DNA of 64,000 nucleotides. It comes from Plectosphaerella cucumerina. Its lineage: Eukaryota > Ascomycota > Sordariomycetes > Glomerellales > Plectosphaerellaceae. Shown here piece after piece: positions 53,811-64,000 of the stretch. The stretch lies in contig JAGPXD010000005.1 in assembly GCA_020746995.1 (NCBI GenBank), positions 2,542,001 to 2,606,000 on the forward strand, in the 5' to 3' direction. Made by a program: the position numbers and the translations under genes. The notes under the pieces are model-generated. The model was given only the letters and a program-made list of their open reading frames with translations. It was not told the origin of the DNA and did no database searches. The stretch's first letter is position 1, and each line of letters opens with the position of its first letter.

Positions 53811-56800
53811 TCACTTGCTGCCGGCAGCGCTGTCGGGGACCGTCTTGGACAGTGCCGGAGAGGCAGCGGTAGAAGGAGGAGAAGCGGGGTTCTCAGAATC
53901 CAGGTTGGCAAGGGCGCTGTGGCATGTTAGTGATCGGGTCTGAATGTGTGACCTAGGGCAGAAGCTTACCTGAATGCATTTGTGTGGGTGGTAGGGGGCG
54001 TTCCGGTGCGCGACGAGGCACCAGAGTCCTCACCAGGGCGTCCAAGCGAGCCTCCAGGTCCCAGGCGGCGGCCGCTGTTGCTGCGCGACGAGAACATAGA
54101 AGTAGGTCCCAGCGAGCCGACAGTGCCGGGGGCACGACCGGCACCTCCCTTCAGACGGCGCAGATCGTCCATGCCGACATGGTTGGAGTTCTGTTGGGCG
54201 TAGTTGCTGTAGCTCCTCGAGTCACCACGACCCATGGAGCGGCCACCGGGGGGTCCGCGCTGGTTGCCGCGGGCATTCTCCTGGGCCTTCGCGGCGGCGG
54301 CAGCCTCAGCCTGGATGATAGGTTAGCTGAAGAACTTCATAATTGTGTGGTGAATGGGGACGACATACCTCAGCTCGAACCTCATCGAGCGTCTTGGGGC
54401 CCTTGTTGGCCTCCTTGGTCTCCCAGCCCTTGCGGCGCAGGTCAACAAGATCCATGAGCATGAACTTGAGACGGCTGGGGAGCTCGGGCATGTCGATGAC
54501 GCCCTGGATGCGGGTGAAATAAGCATCCATGGCGGCCTTGTTCCTCGGGTTGGCATCCATGTTGGCACCAATCGTGCGGATGAGCTTGGAGAGAGACTCG
54601 ATCTCGGCCTCCTCGGGCATCGTCTCATAGTCGACGAGCTTCTGAACACAAGCGTGCATGATGCGCTCAGTCAGCATGCCGAGCTTGTACAGCTCACCGA
54701 TGAACTGCACCAGTCCGAGACCGCGACGCTTGGCGGTGGCGGCGATGTAGTACTCGTCCGAGAGCATGGCAGCCTCTCCGCCGGGAGCGGCGTCCTTGGC
54801 CTCCTCGGCGGGCTTCTCGGGCAGGTTGACCTTCCAGCCACGCTCGAACTCCTCCTGACACCTGTTGAGCAGGTACTTCCTGAACAGGGCGCCGCCGGAG
54901 ACGACCTCGCCGTTCTTGTCCTTGAGGTTCTCATCGCGAATGTCGGTGCTCATGGTATCGAGCATGCGCTTGCAGAACTTGGCGTACATGGAGGCCCAGT
55001 GGGCCTCGTCCGTAGCCTTCTCGAACGTGAGCTGGATAACTTGCCGGAGAGTGCGGCCGTCAGACTCGTTCTTGGACTGGGCGACGATGACGAGAATCTG
55101 GTCGGCAATCTTGTCGAACTTCTCGGGCGTCATCTTGTTGAGGTTGGACTTGACCTTCCTCTGAACCATCTCGGGCTCCATGTTGCCAGCCGCGGTGATG
55201 GGGGCGTTGGCGGCCTTGTTGCCGATGCTCATGGGCTTCCAGCCACTAGCAGAAACCGTGATGGGCTTGAGTTCCATGCCGGCCGTCAGAGGCATGTTCT
55301 TGGCGGCCTGAGCGTCTCTAGCGCTGTCGCCACCGCGTCTGCTCGGGCCACGACGGCTGCCAGTACGGGGTGAGTTGGGACCAGCCATGTTCGCCGACGA
55401 TGCACTCCTAGACATGGGGGCGCCCATGGGGAAGCTACCAGTGCGGCCGAACGAGCCCATGCCACCACCAGGGGCGGGCGGGCCGTTGATGGCCGCGGTG
55501 GACCTGGCGAACCTCTCGGCGGAAGTAGTGCCGCGAGCGCTCGCGAAGCTGCCCATGTTCTGCTGGCTGGGGGGGAAAGGTCCAGAGCGAGAAGCCTGGC
55601 GGCTGTTGCCAGGGCGGGGCGTAGAGGCGGAGCGAGAGCCATCGTTGTCGCCGATCAGAGACTTGACCTGCTGGTGGAACTCCATAGAGGGCTGCTCGGT
55701 GAAGACCTTCTGGAACTGTAGAAGGAACTGGGCATCGTACTTGAATGCCTTGCCCTTCTTGGCGACAGCCGCGTTCAGGGCAGGGTTGGGGGACTGGATA
55801 CCGGTGGGGTACATGTCCGCCTTCATGACCGTGAGGAAGCGAGCCGACTTCAGAGACTGGAGAGCAGCGCTGGGCTGCGGGGGCTCAACAGGCTTGGTGT
55901 TGAGAGGAGCGAGGTTAAGCGCAGGGGGCTTGGCCGCGCGGGGCTTCTCGGCGGTCGACGACTTGGCGTCCTTGCCGATGCTGAGGCTGGCAAGCTTGTC
56001 GGTGACATCGTTGACCTTGGGGGCATCGGGAAGGGTGGCCTTGCCCTTGAGAATGTCGGCAACAGAGACGCCCGAAGCCTCGGCAGCGGCACGCCTCTTC
56101 TCCTTCTCCTCTTCCAGGCGCTCAGCCTCAGCCTCGGCATCGCGAAGCTTCTTGTCCTCCTCAGCAGCGCTGGTGGCCTTGTTGGCGGCCTCCTGCTTCT
56201 TCTGCTCCTCGAGCTTGGCCTTCTTCTTGAGCTCGTATTCGGCAGCCTCCTTCTCACGCTGAGCCTCAAGCTCTTCCATCTCGCGAATCTGGCGCTCCAG
56301 CTCATCCTCCTCGTCCTCGACGGGGGCGGCGGGGGCGGGAGCCTTGGTCTCCTCAACAGGAGCAGGGGGCTCCTCCTTCTTCGGCTCAGGAGCGGCCTTC
56401 TCATCCTGCTCGGGTTCCTTGGGGGCGACCTCGGCAGCAGGAGCGGCCGGAGTCTCTGCGACCTTGTCCTCGGCAGGCTTGGGCTTGGCGGCAGCCTCCT
56501 CCTTGGGCTTGTCGTCGCCGTGTGTGGCCGCCAGAATCTTGGCGCGGAGCTCCTCCTGGATCTCCTTGGCAGTCTTGGGGACAGACTGGCTCTCGTTGCG
56601 TGCGTGGGTAGCGGAGGCGGCGGGCTTCTGCGAGGGCGGGGGCGTGGCAGCGGCGACCGGAGGAGTCTTGGACTGCTGGACACTAGGCGACGGCGAGGCA
56701 GGGGTCTTCATGCTCGAGAAGTCGATGGCCTCGCCAGCGGCGTTCTTGATGATGATAGCGGCGCTCCTCTTGGGAGGGCGGAAGTTGTTGCCAAGTCCGG

Positions 56801-58586
56801 CCTTCTGCTGGCCGTTCTGCGACTGGGAAGAAGACACGACGATGGGCTGAGTAGCAGCCTGTCCGGTGCTCGAAGGGGGCCTGTCGGAGTGCGACGACGT
56901 GCGCGACATGGCCTGGGGGGCGGCAGCGTGGTACGGCGTCGGGGTGAACTGGGGGGCGTGGAAGTTGGCGCCAGGGGAGCCGGCGGGACCCTGGTTCATG
57001 AAGGGCTGGGGGTAGGCGCCGTGCTGCCTGGGGTCGTACTGGCCGCCGTAGGGGGGGTAGGGGTACTGGTTCTGGAGCGTCAGCAAATGATCTAACTGTT
57101 CATCAACGTTGCCGCTGGACGGATCAAGATTGATCGGATCCTTGGTCTTGACAGATGGGGCCACGAAAGAAAGAGTGCTGCTGGCGCCGGCTTGAGGCAG
57201 GCACGTCTCCGCCTCTCGCGGGTCAAGGGGTTCGCGGTAGTAATAGAAGTCCGGAGTCACCCAGGCCTGGTCGTCGCCGCGAGATCCAACCCATCTGGAA
57301 GACGGATTTCTCAGCTGCGCAGATCCAGCCCTATAAGGTTGCTCCATGGCCTTCGATCCACCGGAAGACTTGTCCGCGAAGCGACGGTTCTGCTTCCTCT
57401 TGCCGTGCTTGAAAGACTGCTGCAAAGAAAGGGGGGGTTGTACTTGTGGCTGGGGCATCGGGGCTCCGTAGTGATAGCTGGGGGGCGTTCCCATGTTGGC
57501 GGGGTGGATAGTGCCCATGTTCGGGGTGCCGGGCTGCGAAAGGCCTGGCTGGGCGTGGGCCAGAGCCGGGCTACGTCCAGGACCAGGCGAGTTGGGGTAG
57601 CCGCCCATGGGGCGACCGGGCTGGAAGGCGGGAGGCATCGAGGGACCTCCGCGGCCGGTGGCACCGGGCCTGGCGTAGTTGGTGGGAGGGAAGCCAACAT
57701 TGTTGTTGTTGTACTGCTGGGGGGTGAAACCAGCGTTTCCACGTCCGCGGCCGGCCTGGTGGTTGAAGTTGGGCCTGCCACCCGCTCCGCTCATGTCGCT
57801 GTGCTGAGACACGGCAGACTCGCGGCGGATATGGGCACCGGCCTGCGAGGCCAGGGCAGCGGGATTCTGAGGAGGCACGGAGCCTTGACGCATGTGGCGC
57901 TGCGCATGTGGTGTCAGTAGATGTCCAACTTGCGGTTTGAGGGGAGAAAAAAGACTCACGTCGCCTTCGCTTCCGAGGCTGCCAAAGGTCATCTGAGTGT
58001 TCTGCTGGGACATGCCCGAGGGGGGCCGGCCGCCGCTGGCGATGGGCTGTTGCGGAATCGGCGACGGGGAGTGGGCCGGCGAAGGAACCCTCTGGTTGGG
58101 ACCGTTGGTGCCCTGAATGGTGATGGGTGCGCTCGAGCCGACGTGGGGCGAGCTGTGGGCGATGGCAGGCGAGCCGTCGAAGCCGAACTTGAGCGATGAG
58201 GGAGGCTTTGAGCCGGCGGCGGCAGCAGCGCCGTTGGGGCCGTAGTTGTTAGGGCCGTTGGCGCTCATGGTGACGGAGCTCTTGCGGCTGTGATCGCCGG
58301 AGGCACCGTTCATAGTGTTGTTGTTGTTTCCGGAGCCGTGGGCGCCGTGGGGATTTGCGGGAACAGCGGGAGTTATAGCCGGACGTCCATTCAGTGATGA
58401 CGGGCCAGACGATTTAGCATTGTGCGCGGAAGAGCCGCCGACCACAACTGGGGAGGAGTTGGAGCCCGTGGCGATCAGGGGCGTCGAGGCTTGCTTCTTG
58501 GATGCTCCGGCAGCAGAAGCATACGAGGGAGCAGCAGCGGAAGAGTTCGGCGCCTGGGAGTTCTGAGAGTCGGCAGTCGAAGTCAT
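53811..58586 (-). CDS. TIF4631: Translation initiation factor eIF4G
   Basis: Four exons: 58586-57960, 57899-54369, 54310-53970 and 53916-53811, total about 1534 residues. The N-terminal half is Ser/Asn/Gly/Pro-rich and disordered. A long Glu/Lys/Ala-rich helical stretch (about 735-815, e.g. LERQIREMEELEAQREKEAA) follows. A region with SARFLTVMKADMYPTGIQSP and KAFKYDAQFLLQFQKVF comes next. That second piece is the eIF4E-proximal segment typical of filamentous fungi. The MIF4G HEAT domain (about 1122-1365) begins RKVKSNLNKMTPEKFDKIAD and carries the eIF4A/RNA surface. The tail is Gly/Arg/Ser-rich (RSMGRGDSRSYSNYAQQNS). It scaffolds eIF4E, eIF4A and Pab1 for cap-dependent initiation. A 390-bp stretch (57070-57435) of unusual composition stays open and could hide an intron. 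Confidence 0.92.
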
Positions 58587-59228
58587 AAGTGGTGAGGAGG
58601 TCGTCTCGTCTCGGTGCAGTGAGGCGAGGGCTTGGTGACGGTCGTGGAAGTTGTCGCGAGCGGGGTGATTCGGTGCGGGAACGAGACGCTTCTGAAAAAA
58701 AATCGAACGAGCTCAAATCGCGGATTCGGCTGCGTGGGAGAAGAGGCTTTTTTTTCGGTGCGCGTTGATGCAGCGGATGAGGGTCTCGAAAGAACGTCGG
58801 GGGGGACGATTATGCCGAAAGATGGAAACTGATGAAGGAATCCAAACTCAGATTAGGGCGCGTCGGGTTTTGCGCGAAATGACGAGCCGATGGGCGATGG
58901 GTGCCGGAGTGGGCGGGTGGCGATGCGGTCTCTCTTTTTCTCGTGAGAGGGAAGGAGCGGAAAATCGCAGTTGCCAAACCGTGCGATCGGGAGACGAACT
59001 CGAGAATCCTCCACAAGAAGGGGAGGGTCTGGGTTCGACGGGGGGTGGATGTGGGAGATGTCCTTGCGAAAAGGAAGAGTCAATCCACAAGAAGGGAAGA
59101 TGGCCAGGCAAAGGAAAGATAATTCCTGCACGGGGCCCAAGGTTTGGTTGATGGTTTGATGGTGAGGGAAGATTTTGGGAAGGGAGTCCAAAAATTTTTG
59201 GGTGAGGAGATGATATGGGCCGCCAGCC

Positions 59229-59247
59229 GGGGGGGGGGGGGGGGGGG
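59229..59247 (+). repeat. Homopolymer of 19 G
   Basis: An uninterrupted run of 19 G, in the eIF4G leader/promoter direction C19. Runs like this are unstable in replication and sequencing, so the exact count may be wrong. Confidence 0.85.
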
Positions 59248-59291
59248 CAAGCAAGGGCCGGCCAGTGACTTGACTGGGGCCTGGGACTAAC

Positions 59292-59314
59292 TCACTGTAC
59301 TGGCAGTACAGTGA
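59292..59314. repeat. Perfect 10-bp inverted repeat, 3-nt loop
   Basis: TCACTGTACT (59292-59301) and AGTACAGTGA (59305-59314) flank GGC. A very tight hairpin or dyad about 700 bp upstream of the eIF4G ATG. Confidence 0.75.
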
Positions 59315-61772
59315 CTTTGAGGAGGGGGGTGGGGAGGGGGATCAAGCGCGGCAGAGGAGGGGGGTGAGCGAATCAGAGGTGATTGGCTAGGTGACTGGAA
59401 ACTCTATGCCCGCACTGTGTAATTGGGTGCTAACTTGGCCTCAGTGCACCTAAATGTACAGTGTGATTAATGGAGTGTTGGAGGCGGATTAAATCAGGCC
59501 TCCTTCGCCGCGCGAGCCCCGTCACATGCCACTAAACCCGATTCACCTCCCGAGCCGGGCGTTTGCCCTTCAATTGCGTTTAATATCCCTACCGGTCTTG
59601 CCCTGCCCTGAGGCCTGAGGGAAGTGAAGGGCTTCGAGAAGTCATTTTGGCCGGATATCTTGATTGCGATTCATCGAGCAGATAATCATTGCTCAGTAAA
59701 AGTGACTCCCTCCCAATTGAAGCCACTGTGGCTGCCGCCTCTGTTGAGCTTGAGGGGGAAATCCACTGTCACTCTAGACACACGCTCGTGGAAGAAGCGC
59801 AATTTACTTATCTGGCCAACACGGTAAGTCGTGCGCCGGCTGTCAGTGGGTGGCATTGTGCCTGACGGTCCTGAATCCCACCCCCAAGGCCGCCCGGGTA
59901 CCTACCTGCCTTCGTTCTCGACGGAGGGCCCGCGTCCGTTCACAATGCCTCCGGCAAGAAGCGCAGGGGAGGCAATCAAAGAAATCTGGCGCAGTGCCTC
60001 AGTCACCGACATGGGGAGTGACAGAAAGTTTGTTCCCCCTCGACTTTTGCAACAATACCATCACAAAGCCGCCTTGGGGCCCGTCCGCTCCCGAGTCGCA
60101 CAAGGGCTCAGAAAGGGCTCCACAAAGAGCTGGCCCCGAACTTGAATGCGAGTGACAGCGACGCTCGTTTCGTTCCTGGGTGAGCCATGAACAGAAACAA
60201 CAACACATCTTTCTCGTGAATCTTCACAAATCAAGCACGATATCCTTCTTTACGGGCCGTAGCGCATCGCCAGCTGGCTGTGTTTCGGCACTTGATTCCT
60301 CGCTGCTTAAATCAGCCATCACCGTGAAAGGCCACGCCGGCGTGTGGGTTGGAAAATCAATGATGGCATTTGGATGCATGGGGTCGGTGCCCTGTATGAA
60401 CCACGTCGCGAACGCGACACGAACTTGAACGCCTGAAGGAAGGCCGGGGGAGGGGAGAGGGGAGAGGGGGGAAGGGAAGGGGCCACACCTGCACTGTCGC
60501 ATTTCAAGAAATCCCGCCAGTGCGCCGAGTGACGACGGCTGCTTATTTCTGCCCTCGTTTCTTCTTCTCCACGTCCCCCATTCCCGTCATCTGGGTGGAA
60601 TCCTTATCGATGATTTGGGAAACATTGAGTACACCAGAAAAAGCACGCGGGCTGCCTTTTCCTTGGCAGAATGGAGAGTCGGAAGATGAATGGATGTCAA
60701 TGTTGGTTTCAAACAGTCCGCACCGAGAAGGAACCCAGATGATTTGACCGCGACACATCTCCGCTTCCCCTAGCACGTACTCGGTACTGTACATACGGCG
60801 CAGGACTGGCCAGCGCCCCGTGCGCCCACTGCCCAGAAAGCGAGAGCCCACTGCGAAGTTGCCCCGGGCACCCAGGGGCCCCAGAAGTCCAGGACCCAGG
60901 GCAACGGCAAGTTGCCACCGGACCCGAGATGGGAGCCCTTGCTCGCCCTCTCAGGCTCTCCTCAGGCTCCTGGCTCCCTCACCCTCAAGGGTCCCCACGG
61001 CTCGCTCGCTGGCCCGGGTGGCGGGAGGTCCCAATTAGCACCCGGGATTCGAGACAGAAAAAGGGGCTTCTGCCATGTGGACGGGCCTCTCCGGGGGGCC
61101 GCTCCCAGCTTCCCGAAGCCTGCCCCCGTCCGTCCTTTGTCGTGCCTGAGCATTTCTTTTATTTTACAGCAGGAGCCCAGCCCGAGTACGCCCTCTCGAG
61201 TCAAAGCCTGAGCTCACCAAGCAAACACCGCTGCCATCAAAAGGCCCGGTCAGGCAAGGCAACCAGGCGTTTGTACCAGGCAGTGGCAGTCACCAAGCTC
61301 GCCATCTGGACCAGAACATCGTAGACAACCTATGTGCAGCAGGACAAACCTGGAATGCTGACCAAGATCCAGGCTGCAGCCCCCTGGCCTGCAGAAATGT
61401 CGTACATCAGGCACGGTGACGTACTACTGACACGGACGCCAGTACAAGGCGGTTCGGTTTGGCCTCAGCTGGTGCTGAACTAATCGCCATAGCCCTCACA
61501 TCACACCACTCTGGAGTGGTCTTAGTGCCTGTATTTCTCGATGGGTAGTCGGGACTGGAATGCAGCAACATGCACCCCGGCCGATCCTTGCCGCGCATAA
61601 CTGACCGATGCTCTCGTCATACCAGTGGTACAGGGATATAATCTCCAACTCTCACAACGGTCCAGCGGGTCCATCCCTGAAGCTCGAGTCTCGGGGGGAA
61701 CCTAGGTGTCACTTGGTCGTCAACCATGGCGGCCTGCCATATGTATTTGCCTGTACCACCACCTCAGTAGAC

Positions 61773-63999
61773 TTAATTCTCGGGACCGTTCTCGTCCACT
61801 TCTTCAACCTCCGGCTCGTCGTCGTCTTCCGCCTGCTCGACATAGCCCTCGGCAGCCTCATCGATCGAGCCCAGTGCCTCTGCCGCTTGAACAACCGCCC
61901 CATCCGCCTCGAGTTGCTTGATCCTTGTCTGTGTCATCTCGTACACGTACTGGCCAAGATGCTCGACGCCCTCCATGCACACTTCTCCCGGGACTGCCGG
62001 GCTGCCCACGCTGGCAGCGATGCGCTCCGTAGGCCAAAGCTCGCCCGTCACCAGCGTCAGCTTGTCGGGGCGTTGGAACAGATGCTCAAACGCATCCTTG
62101 AGTTCGTAGCATGCTTCGAAGACTTCCCGCCGGCCGAGGATGTAAAGACCCAGTCGTGCACGGGACAGTGCAACCGTCATGCGGCGGATATCTCTCAGGA
62201 AACCGACGCGGGATGTCCTGGTCAGGGACAGGATGACGTCTGCAACATGTTAGCCAACGTGAATACAGTCTGTATGGGCAGCCAGTCAACTTACAGTCAT
62301 TCTGCTCGCCCTGATACTTGTCCACTGTTGTGACAATCTTCGGCTGACCAAAGACGGCCTTGTTTGCACAACGATGTGCCAGCACATCCTTGATTAGCGC
62401 CTTCTGACCCGCGTACGTGGTAAGAATGCTGATCTTCGATGCAGGGTATCCCAGCAGCCGCATGTACTGGTAAATAGCCACCGCATACTCGGCTTCGCCC
62501 AGGTTCTGGATGAAATGCGGGCTCGGTTCGGCCTCACCCCGCCCCTTGTAGTCGGGCACTTGGATGAACTGGTAATCGTACTTGAAACCAGCATTGGCCT
62601 GCACGAACTCCGGGTTGCTCTGAACGTGAGGGAGGTCTTCAAGCTTGGCGTATCGCCAGCGGTAGAGGTTGGCGATGCTTGGTCTCGCACGACCCTGCTG
62701 ATCCAGGTTGATCGTAGGCACACCAAGTCGGACCAGCCGAGAGAAGAGCGACTGCTCAAGGTTGGCGTAGTGCCGGAATGCGTGGCTCTGAATAACGGGC
62801 GAGTTTTGAAGGTGATCGCCGCAAAGAACCACCCTCTGAAGCGGCATCTGTCCGTTTTGAGGCTTCTGCATGGCAAGGGGAAGGAAGTTCTCAATCTCCG
62901 TGATCTGTGCTGCCTCCTCCATGATGACATTGTCGTAGTGGAAGCCGAGGTTGGCGATTTCTTCCCTGTTGATCGCGGCATGAGTCGAGGTCATCGCAAC
63001 AATTCGGGCCTCGTTGGTGAGGAGGTAATTGGTCTTGTCCTTGTCGCGTCTCAAGATCTCAAACGGCATGACATCCGCAAGCTCGGAGAAGATCCTCATG
63101 ATGTGGCGGTAGCATCCCTCGGCTATCGCCTTGGCAGCTTCTCGGTCTGCTTCCCGGGGAAACAGGGGCTGCGGCGCAGAAGAGAAGTAGAAGTGGAAGG
63201 GGAACGCCTTGGCAATGTCCTCGCCCGAGGACGACTCGGCACTGAGAATCTCAGCGTACTTGGCCCAAGCAGGTTGAACGTACACCGAGTTGAAGTAGCC
63301 GGCCGTCTCCGCCGAGTTGCCATGGGCCCCGGGCGCGCCGATGCTCGCAGCAAGCCGATTGACTTCCAAGAGATACCTGTCGCGGTTCTCCAGGAAAGAC
63401 TCCACACGACCGTGTTTGCTAAAGCTGGCGTCCGTGTAGAGCTCTTCCTCACCACGACCCAGTCGCAGGAGGTGGCGCTCATCAATGTCCAGCCCGACAA
63501 TCTTGGCGAAAAGCTGGTTCAAAGCCTGGTTGCTGTGAGCAATGAGCAGCGTCTTCTGCTTGGGAAAGTTGTGGTAGATGTTGCTGATGATCTGCGTCGC
63601 GACATCCGTCTTGCCTGTTCCTGGAGGACCGACAATAACGGTGAGACCAGGCTGGGACCCAGAAGCGATGGCTTCGACCTGGGCGGCAGTGAACCGGACC
63701 GAGTTTGTCTTGGGGGCGTCCTGGGGATACGGGCCCATGCTTGGAGGCTCGTATGTGGATACCTTGAAGGTCTCAACATCTGCAAGCAGCGCCGGCTCGG
63801 CATCCCGACGCCGTTTCTTCGAAGGCTTGGCTGGAGCCTCCGCAGGTAGCTTTCCCGCAGACTCCAGTATGTAAGGAGGTCCGAAGCTGCCAGAGGCATC
63901 TTCGCTGGGCTCGATGATCTTACCCGGCAAGCTCTCGATGAGATGTTGCCAGTCGAGGAAAGTGTCGCGATAATCGAGAGCCTTGACCTGGTTCGGCAA
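61773..63999 (-). CDS. AQR: Intron-binding RNA helicase Aquarius/Cwf11, C-terminal part
   Basis: Partial: the frame is open to the right edge, where it reads LPNQVKALDYRDTFLDWQHL, so the start lies outside. Visible exons are 63999-62295 and 62239-61773, about 724 residues. SF1 (Upf1-like) helicase motifs are in order: GLTVIVGPPGTGKTDVATQI (Walker A), DNVIMEEAAQITEIENFLPL (motif II), LCGDHLQNSPVI (motif III), DQQGRARPSIANLYRWRY (motif IV region), TTVDKYQGEQND (motif V) and MTVALSRARLGLYILG (motif VI). The tail is acidic and ends NGPEN. Aquarius binds the intron in the spliceosome and links splicing to snoRNP assembly. The family's N-terminal ARM-repeat half is off the window. Confidence 0.95.
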
Positions 64000-64000
64000 G

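Larger units (their letters stand above)
58587..61772. other. 3.2-kb intergenic region without recognised gene
   Basis: The largest gap in the window, between the eIF4G start and the Aquarius stop, both minus. The eIF4G side is G/A-rich on plus (CT-rich in the eIF4G direction), includes a 19-G homopolymer (59229-59247), a perfect palindrome (59292-59314) and a polypurine tract near 60440-60480. Open frames are below about 130 codons with biased composition. A long leader, a 3' UTR and perhaps a non-coding RNA are possible; I can support none directly. Confidence 0.6.

Noticed and set aside
54354..55373. 339-codon plus-strand frame, antisense to eIF4G
   Set aside because: Leu/Val/Gly/Asp-rich shadow of the strongly biased eIF4G codons; the minus-strand MIF4G domain is unambiguous.
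60929..61324. 131-codon plus-strand frame in the 3.2-kb gap
   Set aside because: Low-complexity Ser/Pro/Arg composition, overlapped by other equally long frames, no splice context or domain.
62515..63849. 444-codon plus-strand frame, antisense to Aquarius
   Set aside because: Shadow frame: it lies fully antisense to the helicase motifs and has no domain of its own.

Overview
The window looks like core, gene-dense chromosome of a filamentous ascomycete, most probably a Sordariomycete. Genes are about 2-3 kb apart. Introns are short (about 48-140 nt) with GT..AG ends, and branch-site-like CTAAC/CTGAC motifs are visible near several 3' splice sites. Coding sequence is GC-rich and rich in C-ending codons, and proteins such as DCP2, YAK1, eIF4G and RNR2 resemble those of filamentous fungi. 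Small AT-rich, TpA-rich patches occur only between genes; they resemble repeat relics decayed by RIP. I see no virus, CRISPR array, rRNA or convincing tRNA.

Layout, left to right (strand): cyclophilin/U-box PPIL2 (-); PTM1-type seven-TM protein (+); mitochondrial NDUFAF7 methyltransferase (-); CDK11-like kinase (+); secreted/anchored DUF7137-like protein (-); decapping enzyme DCP2 (-); DUF4112 protein (+); ribonucleotide reductase small subunit (+); SRP9/SRP21 (-); COMPASS/CPF WD40 protein SWD2 (-); mitochondrial oxaloacetate carrier OAC1 (+); tRNA 2-thiolation protein CTU2/NCS2 (-); dual-PH protein OPY1-like (+); secreted GH5 hydrolase (+); probable Mediator Med2 with an apparent 1-nt frameshift (-); mitochondrial PPR protein (+); small RRM protein (-); YAK1 kinase (-); PUB1/TIA-1 RNA-binding protein (-); cytosolic leucyl-tRNA synthetase (+); DNA polymerase alpha catalytic subunit (+); eIF4G (-); and the C-terminal part of Aquarius/Cwf11 helicase, running off the right edge (-).

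I built 23 gene models by joining open frames across splice sites. Every joined model gives an integral number of codons except the Med2-like gene, where one base is missing or extra in a C6/G6 run. There are no operons; neighbours are mostly divergent or convergent pairs. Functional links are loose and probably coincidental: RNA fate (DCP2, PUB1, eIF4G, YAK1, Aquarius, PPIL2, CTU2, SRP9) and S-phase supply (RNR2, POL1). The two S-phase genes each carry a close pair of ACGCGT (MCB) sites upstream, the most interpretable regulatory signal here. No clearly new biological system is visible. The most useful leads are the frameshift, the MCB pairs, a 7-copy 14-bp minisatellite in a LeuRS intron, the RIP-like islands, several perfect short inverted repeats, and a few conserved but uncharacterised genes.
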